A stretch of DNA of 64,000 nt from Acytostelium subglobosum LB1 (GCF_000787575.1 NW_012236528.1:1214576-1278575), one strand, 5' to 3'; shown: positions 1 to 10,934, numbered from the stretch's first letter. Program-made: numbers and translations. Notes: generated by a model from the letters alone, not told the origin.

Positions 1-2815
1 CAAGGCGGTCATCACACTGCTCAAGAGTTGGATTGGTATCATCAGTCTTGCATCCGATGAACAAGGCCTCAAGTCCATCGTGGACGCATTGAAAATGCCT
101 CAATTGGAGTTGAATGTATGATTGATCGATTGGGCCTATTGATTGAATGAATGAATGACTAACCATCATCAATACCAAAAACAGGACAAGATATTGGATG
201 CACTGTTTGATATATTCAAGTTTGGACCACCCAAGAGTGGCGATCCATTCAGACAACAGAAGGCATCACAGAGCTTGGTGCTTGGACCAGACTCACTCAT
301 TGACTTGCCGCTACGAGTCAAGTCCTCTCGACACAATCTACTCAACAACTATATCGCCGTGTTGCTGATATCGTTTATTGATTGCGGCCTGATCGAGGGT
401 CTGGCCCATTTGGGCAACTTGACATCGGCCTCAAACAAGGACGGCCTGATGGACCTCGACAAGGAGCTGAGCAAGAGTGTGGCCACCAAAGCCACCGTGC
501 TCCTCGGCGAACTACTGTACATTTCCAACTCGCTACTGCCTTCGTCGCAGTGTGCCAAGCTTCAGACGCTGCCGGCCATTGTAAACTCGGCCATCTCATT
601 CCGACTGGACCCGCGTCTGCGATCGCGTTCCAGCACCATGGTCACCAACCTGCACTCATACTCACATATCAAGGCTTCGAGCAACTCGGTGGACCAGTCC
701 GTGTTGATCGGCCTGACAGGAGCGGACAAGTGGCGCCGTGTGCGTGGTCAGGACCGCCGTCTGGACAAGGTGGACGCGATCAAGGTGCGCATGGACTATC
801 AGATGGACGACATGCACTTCCAGGCCAAGATCAAGGACACCCAGGTGTTAGTCACCAAAGACTTCCTCAAATGGAACTGGGAGCTCATACTCGAGATCCT
901 CGAGGGCCCACTCAAGAACTCTGTGCACATGGCCAACGTCCTCAAGACAAAGTTCATCAAGCGTGTGCTCTCATTCCTGCGTCCAAGCAACAAGAGCTTC
1001 ACGTCAATGGCGTGGACGCCCGAAAACCTCAAGTATGTGCGTGTGGCATGTGTCCTGCTCGAGGTGCTCATCTCGCATGAGTGCGGCAACGAGTTCCTCA
1101 AGGACAACAAGACTATCGTGCAGATCGCCGATATGCTGCGACTGGAGATGGAGCTCAATCAATCGCCTTCGTCCCCGCCCAAGACGCACGACAAGGGTGC
1201 ACCACGTCTGCTCTCACAGGAGAAGGTGCTCAAGACCATGGCACGCGAGTACTTTACAATGCTTGGCACGTTGTCATCACAGCCCAATGGACTGAACATT
1301 GTCAACCGCCATCACATCTTTGACTACCTCAGGCCACTGGCCGAGCTATCTGGTCGTGATGACCTGTCGCATGCCATCATCACCTCACTCGACTACAACC
1401 TGTGCGGCGACTCGCGACTCATCCTGCAGCGGACACTCACGTCTTCCAACTCCAAGGTGGTGGTGCGCTATCTGGCAACCAAGTACATGCGATTCTTGTT
1501 CCGTGCGGGTGTGCAAGACTTTTGTCACTGGGGCATCGAGTATCTCGTACAGCAACTCAATGACAACGACTCCAAGGTGTCGATCCTGGCACTCAACGTA
1601 CTGGACGAGGCTTGCGACGACCCAGACTGCTTCGACACACTCATCAAGCTGAAGCCACCCTTGCTCAAGCTAGGCAAGCCAGGCAAGAGTCTGCTGCTTC
1701 GCTTCCTCTCGAGAACGAACGGACTGAACTACTTGAAGGAGATCAACTTTGTGGATCAAGAGCAGCAGTTGTGGCTGGCCAGCGAGAACGCTAACTACGT
1801 CATCTCTGTGGAGAATGCTATATCAGAGGCATTGACGCCACTGATCTATAGACAGCGCGAGGCAGACCAGGGCAACAACTGCGTCTACCTGCCGCCACAC
1901 TTCTTTGGTGAGCTGGCCAAGACCGAGGAGGGCTGCTTCATCCTCAGACGTTCAAACAACTTTGCCAAGTTTGTCAAGATGGCCAAGGACGAGCTGGCCC
2001 ATCCCCTCGAGCGACGTGCGGCCATCTTTGCGATTGGTCAAGTGTGCTCATCACAACCTGGCTTCCAATTCCTCGTGGAGTTCAACGTGGTACCGTTGCT
2101 GGTGGAGCTGGCCGAGAAGTCGCCCTGTCTCTCACTGCGTGGTACATGCTTCTACGCTCTCGGTATGATCTCTTCGATCGAGGCTGCTGCTGAGATCTTG
2201 GAGAAGCATGGCTGGGAGTCACCAACGGACCTGTCGAACAGGATCTCAGTGCCCAAGGACTTGAATAAGAGCACATTCCTCAAGGTGGCACCCTACGAGT
2301 ATAAGGGATCATGGGCCAACACACCATTCGACATGCCAACCTTTAGCGATCCACTCAAACAAGAGATCATTGGCTATGTTATCAATCTTGCCAGCCACAT
2401 CACTGCAGAGACAGCGTCAAAGAACCTTAAACGACTCAAGGTCAAGTCGCCAGAATACTTTGCCTCGGGAGAGATGCTCAGTGTCATCCTGGCCATCATG
2501 GATCACTACCGCTTCCGTCTAGGCGCTCGACGATTCATCTATGATTGCTTCGACACTGCCATTTTCTCAGATGACCCCTTCCCCTATATAGAGCAGTATC
2601 ATAACAACAAACAACAGGGTGGCACTCCAACGACGTCGACAGCAGTGGCGGCGACCAATCACACCAACGGCAAGACACTCACTCCACCCAGTCTAGCTGT
2701 TGGTGCGCCCGTTGCTGCCCCAACACTGAAGCCTCAGCCAGCACTACCAATCAAGAGCACAACAACACCAACCAACAACAACAACACAACCACAAAGAAC
2801 ATTGCTGTAGTATAG
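1..2815 (+). CDS. piaA: Pianissimo A / Rictor homologue, TORC2 subunit (5' end outside window)
   Basis: Scaffold subunit of TOR complex 2, which in Dictyostelium is needed for chemoattractant activation of adenylyl cyclase and PKB. The window opens inside the gene. A first visible exon (2-115, 38 codons) is followed by a 69-nt intron (116-184, GTATGA...CAG) and a long exon 185-2815, giving 914 visible residues. The Rictor middle region (about 700-1150) contains the motif GADKWRRVRGQDRRLD. The conserved Rictor_V segment (about 1910-2190) contains LERRAAIFAIGQVCSS and SLRGTCFYALGMISS. The C-terminus is low-complexity T/N/P-rich and probably disordered. The frame is open and shows no damage. The gene converges on the FNIP gene at 2870, with only about 55 bp between stop codons. 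Identity is secure at family level; the N-terminal part is missing only because of the window edge. Confidence 0.93.
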
Positions 2816-2869
2816 TATAATACATGTATTAATTCAAATTGATCCTCGTTCAGTGTGTTCGCCTCACAA

Positions 2870-4528
2870 TCAATGAATGTAAACTCGGGACTGGAACAAT
2901 GACTCGATGTGCATGTGAATGTTGAGCGATGTCTCGATTAATCTGTCCAGCATTGAGTTGGAGACAAAGCCACCAGCATAGAGTGACTCGCACAGTGTTA
3001 GTGAGTAGGACGGCTCGACTCGTAGAACCTTGGTCAAGTTGTGACCAATGAGTATCTCCAAGTGTTTGACATTCAAAGGCATCTCGGCCATCTTGATCGG
3101 TGTGCCCATGGGGAAGGATATATGCGTGAGGGCAGGCGGGAAGTACACGTCTGTTCGCGCCATCTTTGGTCCAAGCGTAATATGGGTCAGGGCATCGGGA
3201 AGGGCACCTTGTGTCAATATCTGATTAAAGTCTCTTCCAAGCACTAACTTTCGTAGCGATTGAGGCAACACGCCGCGAGGGATTGGCTGGTCATACATTT
3301 CTCCAAGTATGAGGGACTCGAGATGTGGAGGTAGATTGGATGTGATGTTCTTATCATCCTGCTCCCCTTTGCCCCAGAAGAAGCGTTCGATGAAGCCAGG
3401 TTTAGGGTCATCATTAGTGTAGAGGGCAACATTGAATCGGTTGCCAAGCGTTAGGTGCGTGACAGAGTCTGGTATAAACTCCAATGTTGAGCCAACCGAA
3501 TGATAGTTGAGCACCAAATGAGTGATTGTGTTGGGGAATGGTGTATGTATCTGTGGATGGACGTTAAGAGTGAGACGCGTGAGTGAGGGAGGAAGCGCCT
3601 CAACGTCCAGAGGTGTGTATGTGTGGGAGTAGACCATCTCGGTCAGTGACATTGGCAATGCGCCCAGTGTAATCACATTGCTAAAGTTGATGCCAAAGTC
3701 GATGTACTTGATGCCCTCAGGCAGGGCATCTTCTACAATCGGTTTGTTATAGTTCATCAAAGTTAGTCGCTCGATGGACGACGACTTTGGAATGATTCCA
3801 GGTGTGAGTGTGTGGACGTAGGATAGTTTGAGAAGGCGCACTGAAGATGGGATTGATCCGACCTCCAGTTGGTGTGTCTTTGGGGACGATAGCTCGAGGT
3901 CCTCAACAGATGACGGTATCCAACCTGGAGGCAACTGCTTATCATACGATGTACCAAATCTTAGTTGACGAACTGAGGCGGGGATTGAGCCTGGGACCAA
4001 AGGGTGATTGAACTTGTTGCCCAGGTCCAGACTTGTGACCGTAGTTGGGATAGTTCCTGGGAACAATAGGTTGCTGAACCCATTGCCAAGGTTAAGTATG
4101 GTTATTGTCGAGGGGATTGTGTGAGGCAGCAACGGCTCTTTGTAGAGGTTGCCAAAGGTGAGCGATCCGACGTTCAGTGGGATGGAAGACAGGTCCAAGG
4201 GCTGGTTGGCGGCCTTTTGTTTCTCGATCAAGCCATATGATGTGGTGTAGTGATGTGGAAAGTCATCGTACGATAGGTACAGCATGTCAATGGGCGCCTT
4301 CTCAATTGACTTGTAGATTATTGAATTGAATGACTTTAGGTGATTCCTTAGAATCTGTTGTTGGAATGTCTTCAAACATGGTAGATTCTTTGTATTAAAG
4401 AACATAATAGATTCACGTTCTTTATAGAATCTTCTGCAACATAATACAAAGCATACTCTATCAACATTAGAATCGAGCATCGTCACAATATGCTTGATCA
4501 ATATTCCTTGTAAATCTAATATTGACAT
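2870..4528 (-). CDS. FNIP-repeat protein with F-box-like N-terminus
   Basis: A 552-residue single-exon protein of the FNIP (IP22) repeat family, a leucine-rich-repeat-like family greatly expanded in dictyostelids. The N-terminal 50 residues carry the usual hydrophobic, F-box-like helix pair (IVTMLDSNVDRVCFVLCCRR). Roughly fifteen repeats of about 22 residues follow, of the type G-x-IP-x-S-V-x-x-L-x-x-G-x-x-F/Y-N-x-P-L. Examples are PGTIPTTVTSLDLGNKFNHP and PGSIPASVRQLRFGTSYDKQ. Some repeats are eroded, and an insert near residue 370 contains a charged loop. The exact role is unknown for almost all family members; substrate binding for ubiquitin ligases has been inferred from the F-box-like head. 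It converges on piaA. The family call is firm and the function is not known. Confidence 0.9.
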   Translation of the reverse strand: MSILDLQGILIKHIVTMLDSNVDRVCFVLCCRRFYKERESIMFFNTKNLPCLKTFQQQILRNHLKSFNSIIYKSIEKAPIDMLYLSYDDFPHHYTTSYGLIEKQKAANQPLDLSSIPLNVGSLTFGNLYKEPLLPHTIPSTITILNLGNGFSNLLFPGTIPTTVTSLDLGNKFNHPLVPGSIPASVRQLRFGTSYDKQLPPGWIPSSVEDLELSSPKTHQLEVGSIPSSVRLLKLSYVHTLTPGIIPKSSSIERLTLMNYNKPIVEDALPEGIKYIDFGINFSNVITLGALPMSLTEMVYSHTYTPLDVEALPPSLTRLTLNVHPQIHTPFPNTITHLVLNYHSVGSTLEFIPDSVTHLTLGNRFNVALYTNDDPKPGFIERFFWGKGEQDDKNITSNLPPHLESLILGEMYDQPIPRGVLPQSLRKLVLGRDFNQILTQGALPDALTHITLGPKMARTDVYFPPALTHISFPMGTPIKMAEMPLNVKHLEILIGHNLTKVLRVEPSYSLTLCESLYAGGFVSNSMLDRLIETSLNIHMHIESLFQSRVYIH

Positions 4529-4777
4529 GTCTAGTTGTTGATAGGATAGATTGATTGATTGATATATCTTTCTTGTTGTAATGTATGAATATAAGGTATT
4601 ATGTTTGGTTGATTGGTTTATTAATTAATTGAATGAATATTACATGTAGGTAGGTCGACAAAGTGATATTCATGAAGATCTTGAGAAGTGAAGTCTCCAA
4701 AAGTGTGAACACGGAGGATTCATCAAATTCAATGTCCAATCACTCTCACTCACAATGAAGAGATAAAGATAATAATA

Positions 4778-6415
4778 ATGTACACAACAACATCATATTA
4801 TAATGTATTATTAATATTATTAATATTGTTCATAGTCTCGACGACGACTACATCATCAACAACAACACCAACTGTGTTATATGTTGATCCAAATAGTCCT
4901 TTAACATATGACTCACTGTGTGGAGCATCAATCAATCAATCATGTCAATCAATTCAGGATGCTTTATATACTTATTCAAATGAATCGGTCGGTGGTTCAT
5001 CACTAACGATCTCATTAGCAGATGGTCTATATACTGGTGTAAACAATACTTTACTATCACTCACAGGCTATGACCTAACCATTCAATCATACAACGGTTC
5101 ACAAGCTAATGTTGTGATCGATGGACAATCAATCAACTCTTTCGCAACAGTGTCATCATTCTCATTCGATTCTACCTTGACGACGTCCATCCACCTGTCG
5201 GGCATACACTTCCGCAACCTCTATCACGCCTCAAACATCAGCTCATTACTCTTCATCTCTGCCAACGCCAGCACCACTCTTTCACTCGTCAACTGCTCAG
5301 CAAGCAACTCATCTCAACTCATTGGCTATGATCCAACGCACGACAGCACCACCGAGTCGGTGTCGTCCATATATGTCGACAACTGCATGTTCTCAGACAT
5401 CAACGGCACGGTCATACTGGTCAAGGCTCCCCTGTCTGCATCGTACTCTGAATCTGACCAGACCCCAACAGCACAGGTCACAGCGACCATGTACAACAGT
5501 GTATTCACCACCAACATCAATGGCTACTCGGTCGACGTCAGCAACACTGCGGCACTCAACATCACTGGCTGCACATTCCGCGACAATACAGCCGGCGCAG
5601 TCAATGCCTACCGATCGGGCCTGACTATTGTGGGCTCAACTTTCGAGTCTAACACAGCGAGCGACAGAGGCGCTGCCATCCAATACTCCTCACAGGACAC
5701 CTACTCCGGCATGTCTGTGACTGGCTGCACGTTCAGATCGAACGGTGCTGCGGTCTTTGGCGGTGCCATTGCGGTCTATGGATCGGTCGCCACGATCACC
5801 GTGGACACATGTACATTCAACAACAACACTGCTTCGTGGAGCGGTGGCTCCGTGTACCTCGAGTCGATCAACAACCTGACGCTGTCCAACTCAAACTTTA
5901 GCCAGGACAGCGCTGTCAATGGCGCGTCAGTTTGCCTCAACAACACAGTTGTCTACATGGCTAATCTATCGATACAACAGAACCAGTGGAACGGAATCGT
6001 GCTGGGAGGCGGCGTCTATATCTTTGGCTCGACTGCCGTGCTGTCTGGCCTGTCGCTGTCAAACAACGCAGCGGACAAGGGTGGCTCAGTCTACTGTGCC
6101 AAGTCGACCATGTCGATTGACAACTGCACATTTGCCAACAATACCGATCACACCACCGTCAGGAACGAGCTGGACAACATATTCTGCGACACTCAACAAT
6201 GTCTGCTACAGATCGACAATGGAAAGCAACATGAATGCAAGGCTGTACGAGTGGTCACGCCAAAGACTCTTCCAACAGGTGTCATCATCGGCATTGTAAT
6301 AGGATGCATACTGGGATCATTCCTCATCATCCTAATTGTAATGATATTAGTCAAGCGATCACGTGCCAGATATTCAAAGTATGAGCCACTACTTCAAAAG
6401 AAACCTTCAATATAG
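4778..6415 (+). CDS. Type I membrane protein with parallel beta-helix (pectin-lyase-like) ectodomain
   Basis: A 545-residue single-exon gene. The first 25 residues form a signal peptide (VLLILLILFIVSTTTT). A long ectodomain consists of right-handed beta-helix coils with the recurring pattern C-T-F-x-x-N-x-A-x-x-x-GGA, as in ITGCTFRDNTAGAV, VTGCTFRSNGAAVFGGAI and VDTCTFNNNTASWSGGSV. These resemble chlamydial polymorphic membrane protein and pectin-lyase folds. One transmembrane helix near residue 510 (IIGIVIGCILGSFLIILIVM) precedes a short basic cytosolic tail (KRSRARYSKYEPLLQKK). Many N-x-S/T sites suggest N-glycosylation. Dictyostelids have many such proteins of unknown ligand, and no catalytic pectinase residues were recognised. 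A surface role in adhesion or carbohydrate binding is inference only. Confidence 0.85.
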   Translation: MYTTTSYYNVLLILLILFIVSTTTTSSTTTPTVLYVDPNSPLTYDSLCGASINQSCQSIQDALYTYSNESVGGSSLTISLADGLYTGVNNTLLSLTGYDLTIQSYNGSQANVVIDGQSINSFATVSSFSFDSTLTTSIHLSGIHFRNLYHASNISSLLFISANASTTLSLVNCSASNSSQLIGYDPTHDSTTESVSSIYVDNCMFSDINGTVILVKAPLSASYSESDQTPTAQVTATMYNSVFTTNINGYSVDVSNTAALNITGCTFRDNTAGAVNAYRSGLTIVGSTFESNTASDRGAAIQYSSQDTYSGMSVTGCTFRSNGAAVFGGAIAVYGSVATITVDTCTFNNNTASWSGGSVYLESINNLTLSNSNFSQDSAVNGASVCLNNTVVYMANLSIQQNQWNGIVLGGGVYIFGSTAVLSGLSLSNNAADKGGSVYCAKSTMSIDNCTFANNTDHTTVRNELDNIFCDTQQCLLQIDNGKQHECKAVRVVTPKTLPTGVIIGIVIGCILGSFLIILIVMILVKRSRARYSKYEPLLQKKPSI

Positions 6416-6614
6416 TTAATGATACGTTCGCCCAGAGTGTTTGATTGACTGCCTTGCGTTGTAGTTCTTGCGTATCCCTATTAATTTGATTTGCAGATCC
6501 TGATGAGAAAGCCCAACCAGGCCTCGTCCTCAGGTCCCTTCACCAAATTCTCAACCTGGGAATCATTTGATTGACCTTTACTTATCATCACATACAAATA
6601 TTCACTATAAGATA

Positions 6615-8261
6615 ATGGATACACTATCGCATATACTGATTAACGCGATATATGAACAGCTAAAGTTACTTGATGATGTCGATGTGATATGCTTCGCCTT
6701 GTGTTGTAGGAGACATTATGCATTGATGGTCAAAGGCGGATGGTCCCCAACAACCTACATCAAAGAACCGAGTTTGTTTGTGTCAGCCGACACATTCCTC
6801 GAGGATAAGAAAGGTCGTCTACCATCATCAGTCAAGATCATGTGGTATAATTGCAATGAAAACAACCAACCAATCGCACCTGGATCATTACCCGAATCGC
6901 TCACAGACTTTACTTTGTCCAACTCTTACCCGCATATGTTAGCGAATGGCGTATTGCCACCCTCTCTCCGTCGACTGACACTCAGAAACAACAACAACAC
7001 ATGGCCAGAAACCCTACCAGCATCTCTCACCTCCCTGTCATTTTTGGTCTACAGCCCATTGTTACGGTTGGGCTACCTACCCCCTACGCTCACCGAGCTG
7101 CTACTCGGTCGCTACGCCCTCAATGAACTACAGCCTGGTGCGCTGCCCGACTCATTGATCACACTAACTCTAGGTGATGGGTTCAATCACCGATTGCTTC
7201 CTGGTACTCTGCCTCAATCCCTTCGGAAACTCAGATTTGGCTCGTGCTTCAACATTAAGATCACAGCAGGTGTACTCCCTGCATCACTCAAATCACTCAA
7301 GTTTGGCCATGATTTCAGCGAGCGTTTTGATCATGGTGTTCTTCCAGCATCTATCATACGATTGTCCTTTGACCAAGTTTACCCAGTGCAACTCACCGAG
7401 GAGGTCCTGCCCGCGTCACTCACCAAGCTGACTGCCCCGTCTGGTACACTGAATCTGAGTTGTGGCATGCCTCAATCACTTACTCATCTAAAGTACGTCC
7501 CCCTCGGCCCTCCGTTAAAACAGCTGACACCAGCCAATATATTGCGGCTAACTCTGGGTAACGAGTTTGATATGGCACTCTCGGTCGGGCAGCTCAGCGA
7601 CTCTCTCACTGCACTGTCTCTGGGTCGCCGTTTCCACCAGGTTTTGGTGCCTCATGCGCTACCCCATTCATTGCTCTCACTACACCTTGGATTCTCGTTC
7701 AATCATCCAATCGAGAGATGGTCACTGCCGCAATCACTTACCCAACTCACGTTTGGCATGAAGTACAACAAGCCCATAATGGAACAACTACTTCCCGACA
7801 GCATAACAGAGTTGACATTTGGCTGTATGTTCACCAGTTTGATCGCACCTTGCTCTCTGCCAAAGTCATTGCGCGATCTATACATCCATAGTGATGCGTT
7901 AGCCATATTCAAGACATATTTCAACAAGACACTGGCAGTCGATCCTTCTCGCCACACTGTTCACCGTCTCAGCATTGAGAACTTCTACAACAATTTATTC
8001 ATTGAGATACTTGCCATCCAAAGTGTATTGAACTATCACCTGATATTGGACAATCGTATGGTCGTCTGTCGCAAGATCAACGAACATACTGTGGCATATG
8101 TAGTCAGAGGTCTAGATGGTGGACCAGTGACAGACATCACTCGCCACGCATCAGAGGACAACATACGCAACCTACTGGAACGAAGAACATGCCGTGGATG
8201 GGGCTTCTTCCCAATGCCATCACCACAAAGCAAACACTCAATTGGAGTTGACAAGGTTTGA
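6615..8261 (+). CDS. FNIP-repeat protein, upstream member of a paralogous pair
   Basis: A 548-residue single-exon FNIP protein. I chose ATG 6615 rather than the upstream in-frame ATG at 6567, because the paralogue at 9178 begins with the same peptide (MDTLSH-L/I-LI-AIY) and the extra upstream residues look like untranslated leader. The F-box-like head (LDDVDVICFALCCRRHY) precedes about fourteen repeats written mostly with LP-x-SL instead of IP-x-SV, for example PGALPDSLITLTLGDGFNHR. The tail RGWGFFPMPSP...VDKV is shared with the downstream paralogue. The repeats are intact and the frame is open. Function is unknown; a substrate-receptor role is inferred only from the F-box-like head. Confidence 0.9.
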   Translation: MDTLSHILINAIYEQLKLLDDVDVICFALCCRRHYALMVKGGWSPTTYIKEPSLFVSADTFLEDKKGRLPSSVKIMWYNCNENNQPIAPGSLPESLTDFTLSNSYPHMLANGVLPPSLRRLTLRNNNNTWPETLPASLTSLSFLVYSPLLRLGYLPPTLTELLLGRYALNELQPGALPDSLITLTLGDGFNHRLLPGTLPQSLRKLRFGSCFNIKITAGVLPASLKSLKFGHDFSERFDHGVLPASIIRLSFDQVYPVQLTEEVLPASLTKLTAPSGTLNLSCGMPQSLTHLKYVPLGPPLKQLTPANILRLTLGNEFDMALSVGQLSDSLTALSLGRRFHQVLVPHALPHSLLSLHLGFSFNHPIERWSLPQSLTQLTFGMKYNKPIMEQLLPDSITELTFGCMFTSLIAPCSLPKSLRDLYIHSDALAIFKTYFNKTLAVDPSRHTVHRLSIENFYNNLFIEILAIQSVLNYHLILDNRMVVCRKINEHTVAYVVRGLDGGPVTDITRHASEDNIRNLLERRTCRGWGFFPMPSPQSKHSIGVDKV

Positions 8262-8555
8262 CGAAGCATGGAGTTGGTCCTGGGTCCTGGAACTGGAACT
8301 ATTCCAGTCGTTCCAGGTATTACCAATCAACAACGATGTTCCAAACAACCATCCAATTCGCGAAACAAAAGAACCCACACGTTCTTTGTCTAAGAATAGA
8401 ATAAATCAGAAAAATCGAACGAATGTGTTGTGTGTGATCAACACGATAGTGTGTGATTGGTCGAACACCATAAATGGACATCATTAATGAGTGGAACAAA
8501 CATTCATTCAGATACAGATACAGATACAAAGATACAAAGATATACAGATATAATC

Positions 8556-8954
8556 ATGAGTTCAGAATTAGTAAACATCATTAGACAGCTTATTCAGGCA
8601 AACAAATTGATAGTGTTCTCAAAGGACTACTGCCCATACTGTGTAAAGGTTAAGCAGTTGTTGCAGAAACTCGGTCAGACACCATATGTAGTCGAGATCA
8701 ACAAGCTGCCCAACTCATCCGAATACCAATCAGCACTAAAGTCCATCTCAGGCATGTCTACCGTGCCCCAAGTGTTCATCAATCAGAAGTTCATCGGTGG
8801 ATGTTCAGGTATGTTATTTGTTATTATTGTTGTTATGCTTGATCAGTTAATGAGTCACTAGCATCAGATTACTGACCATCTGTTTACTTTACAACAAACA
8901 GATACCGAAGCCCTGCACTCCAAGGGCAAGTTGGTCCCATTGCTAACTGAATAA
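8556..8954 (+). CDS. Dithiol glutaredoxin
   Basis: A 101-residue class I glutaredoxin, a glutathione-dependent disulfide reductase probably acting in the cytosol. Two exons: 8556-8808 and 8902-8954, with a 93-nt intron (GTATGT...ACAG). The active site is C-P-Y-C at residues 26-29 (KDYCPYC). The TVP loop containing the cis-proline (STVPQVFI) and the glycine pair of the glutathione-binding site (FIGGCSDTEAL, spanning the splice junction) are present. The length is that of a stand-alone glutaredoxin, with no targeting extension if translation starts at 8556. An in-frame upstream ATG at 8457 would add 33 residues of leader-like sequence and is disfavoured. The gene lies between two paralogous FNIP genes. 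Confidence 0.93.
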
Positions 8955-9052
8955 ACAGGTTGGTTTGGACTCGTACCCCTCCCTTCTTCTCCTCCTCTAA
9001 TCCTCCCCATACCTCCGTCGCCATATAGGCCAACAGGACTTCAATATATAAA

Positions 9053-9118
9053 ACCCTTACCCTTACCCTATATCCCTTACCCTTGCCCTAACCCTACCCT
9101 TACCCTAACCCTTGCCCT
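9053..9118. repeat. Degenerate telomere-like tract (CCCTTA/CCCTAA units)
   Basis: About eleven consecutive units beginning CCCT occupy this stretch: mainly CCCTTA, with CCCTAA, CCCTTG and CCCTA variants and one CCCTATAT interruption. Read on the minus strand these are TAAGGG/TTAGGG-like. The tract ends 59 bp before the ATG of the following FNIP gene. It could be a fossil interstitial telomeric insertion or a C-rich promoter element. Confidence 0.6.
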
Positions 9119-9177
9119 CGTCTGATTTCATTTTCCAACCGCATGATCAATCAATCAATCAAACAAACAAACAAATA

Positions 9178-10830
9178 ATGGATACACTATCACATTTATT
9201 GATCGATGCGATATACGATCAGTTACACTTACAGGACGATGTTGATGTTTTGTGCTTTGGATTGACATCAAAGAGACATTATGGACTGTTGATTAAGAGT
9301 GCCTGGGCCAGAGCCCCGCCTACTTACATCAGAGAACCAAGTTTGATGTGGACCGCCGACAGTCGACTGATCGAGAGAGGTCGCAAGCGTCTACCGTCAT
9401 CACTCAAGATCATGACGCACGATGGCAGTCACAACAGCGAGCCGATCGCACCTGGATCATTGCCAGATTCATTAACAGAGTTCACGCTAGGCTATGGTCA
9501 CGCTCATCAAATAATGGAGGGCGTGCTGCCGCCATCTATCCATCGTCTGACATTCAACAACAACAACAACCTCTGGCCAGACACCTTGCCGGTCTCGCTC
9601 ACATCTCTCACATTCATGTACGACAGTCCGCTGCTAGGGTTGGGCACGCTGCCTCCAACGCTCACCGAACTGTCCCTCGGTCGATTCAGCAACAATACAC
9701 TGCTGCCAGGTGTGCTACCCACCTCCCTAATCACATTGACGCTCGGTCAAGGGTTCATGCAGCCCTTGCTACTGGGTAGCCTGCCGCCCGGCCTGAAGAA
9801 GCTCACCTTTGGCATGATATACAACAAACCGATCAAGGAGGGCGTGCTCCCAATCTCACTCACATCGCTCAAGTTTGGACAGGGGTACCGTCAACGACTC
9901 GGCCCTGGCGTACTTCCGGCGTCAATCACACGATTATCCTTTGGCAAGGAGTACATACAACAGCTCACACAAGTGGACCTGCCCGCGTCACTCACCAAGC
10001 TTACGGCCACACCAGCCACTCAGTTGCTGAGCGTGCCTCCATCGCTCGTCCATCTGAAGCATTTCTGGGATGTACCATATAGCCTGCTACAGCCCACACC
10101 AGACACAATCAAGCACCTAACTCTCGGCAACTCATTTGAAGAGACTATCACGCCAGGCATGCTCGGTGACTCACTGACCGCACTAACACTAGGCCGCCTT
10201 TACAATCAAACTTTGGAGCCTGGTGGCTTGCCCCATAGTCTGCTCTCTCTCAGATTTGGATTCGCCTTCACTCGACCATTGGCGCGAGGGACACTCCCGC
10301 CCTCTCTTACAATACTGGAGTTTGGACCTGTATTTAGTCAACGAATCGCACCCGACACTCTCCCCGACAGCATCACCAAGTTGACATTTGGTGGCAGCTT
10401 CAATAGTGAGATCACACCCTGCGCGCTACCTTCGTCGTTGCGCGACCTATACATCAACATCCACTCGATACTCTCATTCAAAGCATACTTTAACAAGACT
10501 GTGGCCACTGATCCCACGCGCCACAGTGTGCACCGCCTACACATTGAACTTTTCTTCAACAGATCATTCGTCAACGTCATTGGCTTACCGAGCGTGTGCA
10601 GTGTGCACCTACCATTCGACGATCGAGTGGTCGTATGTCGAATGATCAATCAACGTACTGTCATGTATGTTGTTAAGAGCTTGGATGGCAGTACATTGAT
10701 CAACTCTACACGACCGGCCACAATGGAAACATTACAAAGACTACTTGATCGACGCATTCGTCGTGGATGGGGCTTCCTCCCCGTGCCATCACTTGCCAAC
10801 AGTCATTGTGTTGACGTGGACAAGGTATAA
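9178..10830 (+). CDS. FNIP-repeat protein, downstream member of the paralogous pair
   Basis: A 550-residue single-exon FNIP protein, clearly paralogous to the gene at 6615 along its whole length. Shared landmarks are the MDTLSHLLIDAIYDQL start, the IAPGSLPDSLTEFTLG repeat, the NNNN-LWP insert and the RRGWGFLPVPS...VDKV end. ATG 9178 follows a leader of TCAA repeats and ACAAACAAA, a typical A-rich start context here. An in-frame ATG is absent upstream (the open frame runs from a non-ATG codon at 9112). About fourteen LP-x-SL repeats are present. The glutaredoxin gene and a telomere-like tract separate it from its sister, so the duplication was either not strictly tandem or was later interrupted. 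Function is unknown. Confidence 0.9.
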   Translation: MDTLSHLLIDAIYDQLHLQDDVDVLCFGLTSKRHYGLLIKSAWARAPPTYIREPSLMWTADSRLIERGRKRLPSSLKIMTHDGSHNSEPIAPGSLPDSLTEFTLGYGHAHQIMEGVLPPSIHRLTFNNNNNLWPDTLPVSLTSLTFMYDSPLLGLGTLPPTLTELSLGRFSNNTLLPGVLPTSLITLTLGQGFMQPLLLGSLPPGLKKLTFGMIYNKPIKEGVLPISLTSLKFGQGYRQRLGPGVLPASITRLSFGKEYIQQLTQVDLPASLTKLTATPATQLLSVPPSLVHLKHFWDVPYSLLQPTPDTIKHLTLGNSFEETITPGMLGDSLTALTLGRLYNQTLEPGGLPHSLLSLRFGFAFTRPLARGTLPPSLTILEFGPVFSQRIAPDTLPDSITKLTFGGSFNSEITPCALPSSLRDLYINIHSILSFKAYFNKTVATDPTRHSVHRLHIELFFNRSFVNVIGLPSVCSVHLPFDDRVVVCRMINQRTVMYVVKSLDGSTLINSTRPATMETLQRLLDRRIRRGWGFLPVPSLANSHCVDVDKV

Positions 10831-10934
10831 AGATATATTGGAACCATTACCGCCATCAATCAACCATTCAATCAAGCTCATGGACCTTCTTTATGATCAA
10901 TCAATGAATGTGTGGAACTCACTTCCAAACCAAC

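Noticed and set aside
382-1080. A 232-codon plus-strand frame inside piaA
   Set aside because: It is an out-of-frame shadow of the piaA exon. Composition is Arg/Gln/Gly-rich with no domain, and the piaA frame is clearly the real one.
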